In this document: positions 24,663-32,295 of the stretch, in pieces
Layout of the letters: the number at the start of each line of letters is the position of its first letter
Position numbering within the stretch: position 1 is the stretch's first letter
Virus record (IMG/VR): IMGVR_UViG_3300010391_000218
Span: 1-40,742 of that record
DNA length: 40,742 bases
Source: a virus
Direction: 5' to 3' (one strand)
The notes under the pieces: model-generated
The model's input: only the letters and a program-made list of their open reading frames with translations
What the model was told of the DNA's origin: nothing
The model's database searches: none
Translations under genes and position numbers: made by a program

Positions 24663-25405
24663 TAAGTTAATGTAAAGAATGACACGCCGTCAGCAGCCGT
24701 GCCGTTAATAAAGATCGTTGATGGGTCAGCATTCTCAAGCGCCACACCCCGCCCCTGCTCAAGTACTAACCCCGTCGCTGAAGTTACCGTTGATTTGCCT
24801 AAATAAATATCAGCGGCATTTCCTATATTAGCTTTAATGATAAGTATATCCTGCTGAGACGCTACTGCTGATAACGCAACCGCTGTCCCTGTTACTGCAA
24901 TTAATTTCTGTCCTGAATCTGGCGCTAAGGCTGGCCCTGAACCGCCGGTTGAGACCGTTCCTGTAACCTGACTTCGCTTGGCCCAGTAAAAATAAGCGGT
25001 AGTGCCAGTCACGTCAGCGCTTGCTCGCTTGCCATAAATAGTGGCCGTTTCGTAATCAACCATAAACTGGCCATTGCTGAGGCCGGTAACATCACCGCCC
25101 TTACCATCACTATCCGCTACAAAAGAGACCTGCGTCGTTAATGCTACCGCTAAAAGGCCACCAAGAACTAAAGTAGAATTACCGAAGTATCCAGTTCGAC
25201 CGTTATTGCCTAAAATTGGCGCAACAGATAATTGTATCGTCACCGATGCACCGATCGCTCCGGCTGGTACGGTAAAATCTGTTCCTGCATTAAAAGTTTC
25301 AGTTACGTATCTGCTGCCTACCTGTTCGAGCATAGGCAAAGAGAATTGCGGTTTAGCTGTACTTGTCGCTCCACGCTGAGGAAATACATCACGTTGTATA
25401 TTCAT
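24662..25405 (-). CDS. Virion structural / tail protein (247 aa)
   Basis: A beta-rich, Ala/Thr/Gly-rich protein. Residues 35-75 (ETFNAGTDFTVPAGAIGASV) look like a fibre-type beta-sandwich. The C-terminal half (DSGQKLIAVTGTAVALS, IFINGTAADGVSFFTLT) resembles small trimeric phage decoration or fibre modules. No function can be named. It is followed directly by beta-helix copy B with start-stop overlap. The leader carries CTTAACTTAAATTCT before ATG. Confidence 0.6.
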   Translation of the reverse strand: MNIQRDVFPQRGATSTAKPQFSLPMLEQVGSRYVTETFNAGTDFTVPAGAIGASVTIQLSVAPILGNNGRTGYFGNSTLVLGGLLAVALTTQVSFVADSDGKGGDVTGLSNGQFMVDYETATIYGKRASADVTGTTAYFYWAKRSQVTGTVSTGGSGPALAPDSGQKLIAVTGTAVALSAVASQQDILIIKANIGNAADIYLGKSTVTSATGLVLEQGRGVALENADPSTIFINGTAADGVSFFTLT

Positions 25406-25410
25406 AGAAT

Positions 25411-25950
25411 TTAAGTTAAGTTTTTAATTTTATGTGCGACAAGCGGGCCGAGAAGTTTCCTGCGTTCATCCTGTGGAAGTTTACGGAGTTCATCCACTGT
25501 AAAGATATTGGCCACGTTTAATTTCTTGATTGAATTAGGCCCGAGTCCTTTTACTTCGCTAAGATTATTTGAAAGAGTGATAGAATTATCCTTACTCCCA
25601 TCCACTGTTTCCATCTCAGCCTGAACGATGCCACTGCCTGATAAGGCTGCCAGCTTAGCTTGTTTTTCAGCCTGTATTTTGGCCTCCCATTCTGCTGCTT
25701 TTTCCGGCGTCATCTCATTGTAATTTTGTGACATCCAAATATCAGCTTCCTGCTGCGCTTCACTTTGGAATGTAAACTCACGAGGACGCAATTGTTTTTG
25801 GATTCTCTCGATTTCAGCTGCTTTTTCCGGCGTGACTTCATAAAGTATCGCTGCCAGATGTTCGACGTGGCCATTGTCGATAGCCTCTTCGATCAGTTGG
25901 CGCTCTGTTGGTACGAATAAGTCCCAGTTGACAGTGACGGCTGTTTGCAT
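25411..25950 (-). CDS. Structural-region protein with C-terminal helix-hairpin-helix domain
   Basis: A 179-residue protein. Residues 1-110 are charged and helical with a repeated (V/M)TPEKAAE motif (residues about 39-45 and 80-86). Residues about 129-179 form a helix-hairpin-helix: SEVKGLGPNSIKKLNVANIF, then TVDELRKLP. That pattern is seen in DNA-binding HhH and RNA polymerase alpha-CTD-like domains. It may contact DNA in the head or neck, or be a protein adaptor. The leader has ACTTTAATTCT before ATG. Confidence 0.55.
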   Translation of the reverse strand: MQTAVTVNWDLFVPTERQLIEEAIDNGHVEHLAAILYEVTPEKAAEIERIQKQLRPREFTFQSEAQQEADIWMSQNYNEMTPEKAAEWEAKIQAEKQAKLAALSGSGIVQAEMETVDGSKDNSITLSNNLSEVKGLGPNSIKKLNVANIFTVDELRKLPQDERRKLLGPLVAHKIKNLT

Positions 25951-25977
25951 AGAATTAAAGTTATTGATCTAAAACCT

Positions 25978-26009
25978 TCTGCCTTGCCCTCTGAAAGGGC
26001 AAGAGCAGA
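25978..26009 (-). terminator. Strong hairpin downstream of the 26057 gene
   Basis: TCTGC + CTTGCCCT, loop CTGAA, AGGGCAAG, a bulged A and GCAGA make a 13-bp stem. On the leftward transcript it is followed by AGGTTTTAG, a weak U-tract. It could be a leaky terminator, an RNA-processing site or a 3'-end protector between 26057-26899 and 25411-25950. Confidence 0.5.
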
Positions 26010-26056
26010 CTTTTCTAGAGACCCAAAGAGTGATAACAGTATCTCACTACAAAATT

Positions 26057-26899
26057 TTAGATTATATACGTGATTTGTACTCTTAGAACAGCCGTAGAAA
26101 GATTAGTTGGCCCAGCGCCACCATCATCTTTAATACTTGTCCTTAGAACTAACCGTTGACCTGATGTCACGGCTAAATTCTGATCGGTTATGAGAGCATT
26201 TAAAGAAAGCTCCGCGGCTAATTCGCCGCCAAAAGTATTAAGCACCGTACTGCCAAGATTCACTGCAGCGTCAGTATTTCTAAGGACAAATTCATAATGA
26301 TTTGTCACGTCTGAACCTACTGTCACGACATCAGTGACAAGTTGCGCCGAAACTACCGTTATAGCCTGAGGGGCATTCATCAAGAGCCTATCAATATTAA
26401 GTTGATCTGCTCCTGTAGGTGCTGGCAGTGGCGATATCTCAATCATTGCCGTACACGTTCGTGCGGCAGTAGATTGTTTAAGTGGAGTAACGGCACTATT
26501 GGCGATCGTAAGAGCGCCGGTATCCGCCATCGTTGCATCACCACTCATAGCAACATCGGCAGCTTTACCTAAAGCATTACCGACAAGAATATGTGTATCA
26601 GCAAGCGAGATTTCACCTGCGCTGATCGCACCTATAAGGTTGAAGTTACTTGATGCCGTAGTGCCAATATTTTCATAGAGGCCCTGCGTACCATCAGCAG
26701 CATCTGTCTTTCTGAAGAGTGCGCTTTTAGCATAACCCGCCGTGCCGTTCGTCGGTACTACCGTGCCATGAGATTCGGTAATGTTATTACTCGAATCTAC
26801 GGAGTCAACGATTGGCGTTTCTGCACCGACCGTTTTAGTAGCTCCTTTTTTGCGTATAATCGTGACCTCAGAAATGTCTGTTTGATCTGTTAAGGCCAT
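26057..26899 (-). CDS. Phage structural protein next to the capsid gene (280 aa)
   Basis: A Thr/Ala/Ser-rich beta protein with an N-terminal SEVTIIRKKGATKTV and a central HILVGNALGKAADVAMSGDA segment. The latter is frequent in phage tail or head fibre proteins as I know them. The C-terminal part (TAMIEISPLPAPTG...LVLRTSIKDDGGAGPTN) looks like a jelly-roll. A head-fibre or tail-fibre protein is likely. It lies after the capsid gene's terminator-like hairpin, so it may be expressed at a lower level. Confidence 0.55.
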   Translation of the reverse strand: MALTDQTDISEVTIIRKKGATKTVGAETPIVDSVDSSNNITESHGTVVPTNGTAGYAKSALFRKTDAADGTQGLYENIGTTASSNFNLIGAISAGEISLADTHILVGNALGKAADVAMSGDATMADTGALTIANSAVTPLKQSTAARTCTAMIEISPLPAPTGADQLNIDRLLMNAPQAITVVSAQLVTDVVTVGSDVTNHYEFVLRNTDAAVNLGSTVLNTFGGELAAELSLNALITDQNLAVTSGQRLVLRTSIKDDGGAGPTNLSTAVLRVQITYII

Positions 26900-26922
26900 A
26901 TTTAATTTAGTTTAAAGAATAA

Positions 26923-26943
26923 GAGGGGGCTTTAGACCCCCTC
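26923..26943 (-). terminator. Hairpin terminator candidate after the major capsid gene
   Basis: GAGGGGG and CCCCCTC form a 7-bp GC stem around loop CTTTAGA (plus strand), 7 bases after the capsid stop. The leftward RNA continues with a U-rich stretch (TTATTCTTT). This is a usual place for a partial terminator that raises the relative yield of capsid protein. Confidence 0.6.
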
Positions 26944-26950
26944 AATTAAC

Positions 26951-27946
26951 TTATGGTAGTGGATTTGCTCCTGTTGAACCGACAATCCATCTCCAGTCGA
27001 TAGGATTTGGCCCAAACAGCGTTGAAGCAAGAATATTCTCGACTCCATCAATATCCTTCATTCTCTCGTGAATGCGAGGCTCCCATGCTTTAGCCATTAC
27101 GACCATTTCTTTCATCTTATCAAGATCTACTACGAACCAGTAGTTTGCAAAAGCATCGGTCATGTGATGCAGTGGCATAACTTTGAACGATTTGCCAACG
27201 GCGGCCAAGATGGTTGGTGATACCTGACCATAGCCAAGGTTAGCGGTGTCTGGCCCGTATTCAGAGTTTTTGAGTCTGAAAGCGGTTTCCAAAAGTTGAC
27301 GTGAGGCGATTAATGCCACATTGGTTGTTGGTGACACCAAAACACCGGCATTATCCTTAAAACGATCAAGTTGTATAAACGCCCCTTTAAGAGACTCAGC
27401 GTTTAATACGGGATTGGTTACAGCCCCGACTGTTACGATGTTTGACTGCACGGCGAGTCCTGGCTTTTGTGACGTATGTGAAGCGTTGATCAAAGACAAT
27501 CCATCACCACCAGTGATGAAAGTTGTCGTCTGACCAAGACTGAATACTTTTGCAAAATCCTGTTCCCAGTTAAGCAGCAAACCTTGCGCAAGTCCACGTA
27601 TCATTGAATCTACCTGATACACACCCATCGAAGAACGCTTTTTCAGGAAGTAGTCAAGTTCCTCTGTGTAAGGAACACGTTTTGAATATTTACGGACAAT
27701 TAAAGTCTTGGCAAAGCCGTTATACTTATTGTCTACGGCATAGCTTTGGCCTTCAATTGTTAGACTGCCTGATCCATAACCAGACAGTGATGACATTTTG
27801 TCAGTGGTTGTTTCGATCTCATATTCCGTGAATGGAAACATTTTATACTGCGACTTTTCGGTAATTTGATATTTCACTTCATCAAAGGCCCGAACCAGCG
27901 CAGGATCCACCACTTGTGGGATCGTTAGCGTTGAATTATTAGCCAT
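26951..27946 (-). CDS. Major capsid protein candidate (HK97 fold)
   Basis: A 331-residue protein of usual capsid size. The N-terminal helix is followed by an E-loop-like segment (YEIETTTDKMSSLSGYGSGS), then KRVPYTEELDYFLKK. The C-terminal P/A-domain-like part reads NVALIASRQLLETAFRLKNSEY and FKVMPLHHMTDAFANYWFVV. This matches short HK97-type or Mu gpT-like capsid proteins. Order supports it: portal, scaffold, decoration protein, then this. A TATAAT hexamer sits at 27973-27978 about 26 bases upstream, and CTTAAC in the leader, so it may have its own promoter (no clear -35). Confidence 0.75.
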   Translation of the reverse strand: MANNSTLTIPQVVDPALVRAFDEVKYQITEKSQYKMFPFTEYEIETTTDKMSSLSGYGSGSLTIEGQSYAVDNKYNGFAKTLIVRKYSKRVPYTEELDYFLKKRSSMGVYQVDSMIRGLAQGLLLNWEQDFAKVFSLGQTTTFITGGDGLSLINASHTSQKPGLAVQSNIVTVGAVTNPVLNAESLKGAFIQLDRFKDNAGVLVSPTTNVALIASRQLLETAFRLKNSEYGPDTANLGYGQVSPTILAAVGKSFKVMPLHHMTDAFANYWFVVDLDKMKEMVVMAKAWEPRIHERMKDIDGVENILASTLFGPNPIDWRWIVGSTGANPLP

Positions 27947-27973
27947 ATTTTATTAATTATATGTTAAGAAATA

Positions 27974-28432
27974 TTATACCTGTGCAAATGCCAATTTCTC
28001 TGGTTCAGCTACCGTAGCACGCACTAAAGTCGTTGTGCCGTCACGATTTGGATCGAAGTCAATTATTTCAAGTTGACCGGATGCGCCGGCCGCTAAATTG
28101 GCTAAGATAGTCGTGCCGCTTAAAACAATGTCAGCATAAGCTCCAACATCGGTTTGCGTCGCTGCCTGATCGGCAGTGAGTTCAAACACCACTTGGTCAA
28201 TGTTTGGCTCCCAGCGACCTTTTACCTGCGCTACCGTTTGGTTATCAGCAGTGACAGTTTTTCGCTGTTCTACGTAATAACCTTGAATTTTTTCCCCTGC
28301 TGCCGCGCGGTTAAGAAAACCGCTAGCATCAATAACGACAAAATCTCCATAGTCTAACGAGGCCGAATTGGCCAAGATTAGCTCTTGAGTATTTGACGTA
28401 TCAGGGCCTTGTACTATTCGTACTCCTGCCAT
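27974..28432 (-). CDS. Head decoration / structural protein (152 aa)
   Basis: The ATG at 28432 gives MAGVRIVQGPDTSN. Longer frames start inside the scaffold gene and add a hydrophobic leader that other members would lack. It is a beta-rich protein with blocks SLDYGDFVVIDASGFLNRAA, GYYVEQRKTVTADN and LVRATVAEPEKLAFAQV. It resembles small capsid-decoration or stabilisation proteins located between scaffold and capsid genes in many phages. The leader contains CTTAACATAACTATT. Confidence 0.65.
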   Translation of the reverse strand: MAGVRIVQGPDTSNTQELILANSASLDYGDFVVIDASGFLNRAAAGEKIQGYYVEQRKTVTADNQTVAQVKGRWEPNIDQVVFELTADQAATQTDVGAYADIVLSGTTILANLAAGASGQLEIIDFDPNRDGTTTLVRATVAEPEKLAFAQV

Positions 28433-28442
28433 AATAGTTATG

Positions 28443-29252
28443 TTAAGTATTAAGAGATATTTTATACCCACGCATTTTATTTAAACTTTCAGCTAACCAA
28501 GCTGACTGATCTGAGATTGGCGGTCTTTCAGCTGGTAACGGCGCGGGTGGCGTGCCACCACCAACAGAAACTGTTGGCGGAGCTGCTTTGTGCGGTACCA
28601 TCTTCGATTCAGCAAATGCAATTGCGTACTGTGACGCCAATGCTTTTTTATAATCTTCTTCGAGAAGTTTAGGATTAACTGCCTCAGCAGCCTCTTGAAA
28701 CTTGATAAAGTTCGGATCGTATTCATTTTCGATAATCCCTTTAGAAGCGAGAAATTCAGCACGCATTGTTTTCTGTTCCCGCTCGTCGCGGTCTTTAAGA
28801 CGTGCCTTAACTTCTGCCATCTCTTTACGTGTTTCATAAAGGTCAGGATCAGTTTCCTTAATTTCTTCAAGTTTAGCCTGTTCCATCAACTGCTTGTATG
28901 ATCTTATTCCTTGCAGGCCCCAGACCTTCTCAATAACCTTGTTGGCCATCACCGGATCAGTAGCGGCAATTTTATGGATAATATCAGGCGTTGAGCTAAC
29001 TAGCTCAGCTTGTAAATCGACGGCTCGGCGCACTTCATCGTTTTTCTTTTCCACTTCCGATATTGCGCCAGTCAATCGCTTTTTTAATGTGGCATTGTCA
29101 TCAACTGTCTCTTCGACCTTGGTGACAGGGGCCGTGGCTTCCTCAGCTGCTTTTTCCTTTGCAGGTTCAGCAAACTGAGGTACTTCTAGGGCGTTTTCTT
29201 CCGTGCTTACAACTGGAGTTACCTCCGTTGCAGGGGCTATTGCTTCTGCCAT
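28443..29252 (-). CDS. Capsid scaffolding protein candidate
   Basis: A 269-residue highly charged, helical protein. It has an Ala/Glu/Thr/Val-rich N-terminus, a coiled-coil centre (KKRLTGAISEVEKKNDEVRR, then EVKARLKDRDEREQK) and a Pro-rich low-complexity tail (PPTVSVGGGTPPAPLPAERP). This is the typical make-up of phage scaffold proteins, which guide capsid assembly and leave or are cleaved. Its location immediately before the decoration and capsid genes fits. No protease motif was seen, so cleavage is not predicted. Confidence 0.75.
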   Translation of the reverse strand: MAEAIAPATEVTPVVSTEENALEVPQFAEPAKEKAAEEATAPVTKVEETVDDNATLKKRLTGAISEVEKKNDEVRRAVDLQAELVSSTPDIIHKIAATDPVMANKVIEKVWGLQGIRSYKQLMEQAKLEEIKETDPDLYETRKEMAEVKARLKDRDEREQKTMRAEFLASKGIIENEYDPNFIKFQEAAEAVNPKLLEEDYKKALASQYAIAFAESKMVPHKAAPPTVSVGGGTPPAPLPAERPPISDQSAWLAESLNKMRGYKISLNT

Positions 29253-29271
29253 TTAAAGAAGATTATATAAT

Positions 29272-29301
29272 AAAAAAGAGATACTTTGATGTATCCCTTT
29301 T
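29272..29301 (-). terminator. Intrinsic terminator before the scaffold gene
   Basis: On the leftward RNA: AAAAGGGATAC, loop ATCAAA, GTATCTC, then TTTTTT. This gives a stem of about 10 bp with one mismatch and a U6 tail. It would separate the portal operon segment from the scaffold/capsid segment. A TATAAT hexamer at 29262-29267 lies just 9 bases before the scaffold ATG, with no clear -35. Confidence 0.65.
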
Positions 29302-29347
29302 GGGCGTTAACGAATCTATGGATTGCGGCATAAACTTGATAACGCCC
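29302..29347. repeat. Inverted repeat (GGGCGTTA / TAACGCCC)
   Basis: GGGCGTTA at 29302-29309 is complementary to TAACGCCC at 29340-29347, an 8-bp stem with a 30-base loop. A smaller hairpin (GCGTA/TACGC, 29353-29368) follows. These fill the 136-base gap between the genes ending at 29389 and starting at 29252. Confidence 0.6.
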
Positions 29348-29388
29348 ATAAGGCGTACATCGTTACGCAATCACTATTTGTTAACGAG

Positions 29389-29574
29389 CTAGATTGATTT
29401 CTTATCCATCTCCCATTTCATATTACTAAGTCCGTCGTTAAAGTTTGGAGCTTTTGGTGGCGTCATCTTATGTGTCATCTGGCTTTGCTGAATAGAACCT
29501 TGCGGTTTTGCAGGTTCAGCAGATTTTAAAAGTTCGACAACGGCTGGTATTTTTGGATTCTTACCTGTTGGCAT
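29389..29574 (-). CDS. Small hypothetical protein (61 aa)
   Basis: The start at 29574 gives MPTGKNPKIPAVVELLKSAE, preceded by CTTAACGTTTAATTCT, the leader pattern used by neighbouring genes. A longer frame from 29616 overlaps the upstream gene. It is Lys/Pro-rich, polar and probably partly disordered. No family is recognised. It sits between the portal-associated genes and the scaffold, so a small head-assembly accessory is plausible. Confidence 0.6.
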   Translation of the reverse strand: MPTGKNPKIPAVVELLKSAEPAKPQGSIQQSQMTHKMTPPKAPNFNDGLSNMKWEMDKKSI

Positions 29575-29578
29575 AGAA

Positions 29579-29941
29579 TTAAACGTTAAGTGGTACACCG
29601 TCTGGATAATTTTCAAGTGCCTCGTTAGGCACGTTTTGTGTAAACTTTTTTGGCTTTGTTACGTAGTTATACTGTTCTTCTACTTTACCCTTGAGTAAAA
29701 ACAATGCTGCGCGTGTCCACTTAATTGCTAAAAACTCTTCTTCTTTCTGCGCATCTTTGAACATGCGATTTTCTAGATCCATTATGATATTATCTATTAA
29801 TTTAGCAAGTGATTTATATTTAGAATCAACAAATAATGCAGATAAATTATTGACATCTTCTGTAGATAATTTCTGCTTTACAATATTATCCAGCTTGCGG
29901 TAGAGGCGGTAAAGCCTCAGCAGGTTGCGCAGTTTGTTCAC
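29579..29941 (-). CDS. Hypothetical protein downstream of the portal (120 aa)
   Basis: A mostly helical charged protein (LRLYRLYRKLDNIV, then SLAKLIDNIIMDLENRM). No family is recognised. Its start overlaps the end of the portal gene by 56 bases in a different frame. A start inside is possible but the next ATG lies deep in the protein. Probably a small head/neck accessory. Confidence 0.55.
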   Translation of the reverse strand: MNKLRNLLRLYRLYRKLDNIVKQKLSTEDVNNLSALFVDSKYKSLAKLIDNIIMDLENRMFKDAQKEEEFLAIKWTRAALFLLKGKVEEQYNYVTKPKKFTQNVPNEALENYPDGVPLNV

Positions 29942-31775
29942 CTTCAGGAGTTAAGGATTGTTCTTCTTGTTGTGCTTGTTGTAATTTTTGCTGTTCAGGT
30001 AGAAATTCAGGCGGTAAATCTTTATTTGCCAACTCTTTCGGATCCATCTGGCTGACATTGTTAGCCTTATTGGCCAAAACATCTTCTGGCATGTTGTAAG
30101 TTTCCTGAATCCACTTGGCAAGTCCATCAGGACTGAACCCTTGCGGAATCTTTGCAGAAGCATCAATACCTTCATTAGCAAGAGCCTTATCAAGTTCACG
30201 TGACGAGGCAATATTGCCAAGTTCAAGGTCAAGTTCCATGTCAAAGTCTATATCTTCAGACTTGAGATCAAAATATCTAAAACCTTTAACCTTTTCCTCT
30301 TCAAAGCCGCCGTTTTCACGTCTTAATTGTGCACCTTTTGTCATAATCTTGATTTCTTCACCAGCTTTAAGAGCCGCGCTGTAATGGAGACGCACATCGT
30401 CCTTTAAAAGCGTGTAAAGACGCTTAAAAAATGAATTTGACATATAATTCATCGTAAGTTCAATCAAAGCGTTCTGCGATTCACGACGAATAACCGTCTT
30501 TCGCGCTGTTTCACCGACATCCGCAGAGGTTGTATCGCTGATATTTATGCCTGTTATACGCATAATGTCCTGATCAGTCAAACTATCGAGATCATAGAGA
30601 GCTTTCAAGTCAGGATTAGTCTTTATCTCACGAAGTTCATTAGGTGCGACACGGATAAAGTCCATGCCCCACTCAAAAGATTCCTCATTAAAGCTCGAAA
30701 GCGGATCAACGGCCATCAATGGCTTGGCAGATTTTTGCGTGATCTCCAAAATCATTAACCGCATTAGGTTTTTGATGTAGTTAAATGTCGTTGTGATGTG
30801 TGAATCGCCGTAACCGTATGGCGCGCCTGGAATCTTGTACTGCACTGTTAAAGCAAGAGGAATTTCTTTACCTCTCCGGCCCGCTATTCTAGGAATTGGT
30901 GTGCCAATATCATTGAGCAGTAAGCCATTAACAAGGATATGGTAGCGGTCATTCAGCTTATCAAAACTGTGTGTCACCCGCATAAAAGTCGCATCCTTGG
31001 TGTCGTAGAGATTTGAGTAAATCTGGCTCTCTTCTTTTTGCATCGGTGTCGCTATCATCCGTTCAAGAAGCTGCTGATCGTAATCAGCGAAGCGTATTTT
31101 AAAATCCTCTTTAGAAAAATACTCATCCACCTGTGCGTAGTTGCAGTCAGTTAAATTAGTCTTTATAGAATGTTCATCAAAATAAACGTGGCGCAAATCA
31201 AGCTTCTTGTAGAGACATTGACGAATCTTTTTAGTCTTTTTAGTGTAAGTGTACTTTTCCTGTTCATAGTTATACTCTGGATCGTTGACCGTTAAATCAT
31301 AATTCTCAGTTAAGACAAGCGCCACCGACGAGCCAAAGATTCTTTTATCAAGAAAAATCTCAAAGTCTTCTGCCGCCGCGTCCATCTCATAAAGTACCTG
31401 TGCAAAAAGATGGCTGAAAGCTCGTGGCTTCGTCTGATCGTTGGAATTTAACGCGATGAAATTAACCTTAGGTTTGTTCGGTATCTCAGTAGCCAGCGCA
31501 CGCATTGTTACCGCGTGAATTAAAGGATAACGAATGTTGCTGAATCTCAGGCCATCTCTTGAGAATAAAGTAAAATCATATTGCTCATAAAGAGTGTTAT
31601 AAAGAGGCTTAACGTTGTTTACGTTCTTGCTCAAAATACCCTCAAAGAACTGGTTAATGCCGTTGCGCCATAAAGGCTCAAAGTACTGACGCCTCTGGGC
31701 CATGCGGGAACGCCGCGCTGACCAGCACTGTTGTACTTCCTCTACGGAAATATCTTTACGGTTTAAATCTTCCAT
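29886..31775 (-). CDS. Portal protein candidate (P22/podovirus-like)
   Basis: A 629-residue protein, right size for portals. N-terminal helical segment with RRQYFEPLWRNGINQFFEG and then RYPLIHAVTMRALATEIPNK. The centre has KVNFIAL and FEWGMDFIRVAPNELREI, and the C-terminal Gln/Pro-rich tail is low complexity. It follows the terminase genes with a TAATG overlap to the small gene at 31775 and leads to the scaffold. The portal would form a dodecamer at the head vertex through which terminase drives DNA. Confidence 0.7.
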   Translation of the reverse strand: MEDLNRKDISVEEVQQCWSARRSRMAQRRQYFEPLWRNGINQFFEGILSKNVNNVKPLYNTLYEQYDFTLFSRDGLRFSNIRYPLIHAVTMRALATEIPNKPKVNFIALNSNDQTKPRAFSHLFAQVLYEMDAAAEDFEIFLDKRIFGSSVALVLTENYDLTVNDPEYNYEQEKYTYTKKTKKIRQCLYKKLDLRHVYFDEHSIKTNLTDCNYAQVDEYFSKEDFKIRFADYDQQLLERMIATPMQKEESQIYSNLYDTKDATFMRVTHSFDKLNDRYHILVNGLLLNDIGTPIPRIAGRRGKEIPLALTVQYKIPGAPYGYGDSHITTTFNYIKNLMRLMILEITQKSAKPLMAVDPLSSFNEESFEWGMDFIRVAPNELREIKTNPDLKALYDLDSLTDQDIMRITGINISDTTSADVGETARKTVIRRESQNALIELTMNYMSNSFFKRLYTLLKDDVRLHYSAALKAGEEIKIMTKGAQLRRENGGFEEEKVKGFRYFDLKSEDIDFDMELDLELGNIASSRELDKALANEGIDASAKIPQGFSPDGLAKWIQETYNMPEDVLANKANNVSQMDPKELANKDLPPEFLPEQQKLQQAQQEEQSLTPEGEQTAQPAEALPPLPQAG

Positions 31776-32065
31776 TAACTAAATTCTAAAACACCAACGA
31801 TAGATTCTGTTGGTAATTCTTTATAATTTTTGCACTCTAAAATTATTTCCTTTCCACCGGTCACAGGATCAAACTTACCAAAAGAAACAAGCGGATTTTT
31901 CTTCGTGTTCTTGCAGCGTTTACAGTCACCGTCAACGTGGCCTTCGTGGCTTAGAATTAACATTTTAACGTAATCTGCTAAAGTTTCATATCCTAGAGCC
32001 TTCCATTCGCCTTCTTTTAATGGATGATTAGGTGTTGCGAATATTTCTATCTGGTAGTCTGCCAT
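31775..32065 (-). CDS. Small protein with CxxC knuckle (96 aa)
   Basis: The ATG at 32065 (MADYQIEIFATPNHPLKEG) is preferred. An upstream in-frame start overlaps its neighbour far more and adds a basic unrelated segment. The protein has one CKRCKN pair and a C-terminal beta segment (GGKEIILECKNYKELPTES). It overlaps the portal start by one base (TAATG). Possibly a zinc-bound head accessory; function unknown. Confidence 0.55.
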   Translation of the reverse strand: MADYQIEIFATPNHPLKEGEWKALGYETLADYVKMLILSHEGHVDGDCKRCKNTKKNPLVSFGKFDPVTGGKEIILECKNYKELPTESIVGVLEFS

Positions 32066-32270
32066 TTTGAGATGGATTAACAAATTTTGTAGGAAATTGC
32101 ATGTTCGGTAAAGAGCCGATTTGCGGTGTGATCGGCGTGCGGATAGACTCAAGTTGCGTCACTGGATTAGAATAAATGCTTTGGTCGGGCGGATTGACCA
32201 TCGAAACATTAACGCGCGTCGTGTCGATCGGTGCTGTAAAATCTAACTTTGGTAATTTTTGTTTTGCCAT
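32028..32270 (-). CDS. Small Pro/Thr-rich protein (80 aa)
   Basis: The start at 32270 (MAKQKLPKLDFTAP). The earlier ATG at 32309 overlaps the TerL stop. It is Pro, Asn and Gln-rich with little predicted structure. Position between large terminase and portal suggests a small head protein; no family. Overlaps the next gene by 38 bases. Confidence 0.5.
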   Translation of the reverse strand: MAKQKLPKLDFTAPIDTTRVNVSMVNPPDQSIYSNPVTQLESIRTPITPQIGSLPNMQFPTKFVNPSQNGRLPDRNIRNT

Positions 32271-32295
32271 AGTTAATGAAATTATGGAACTTATT

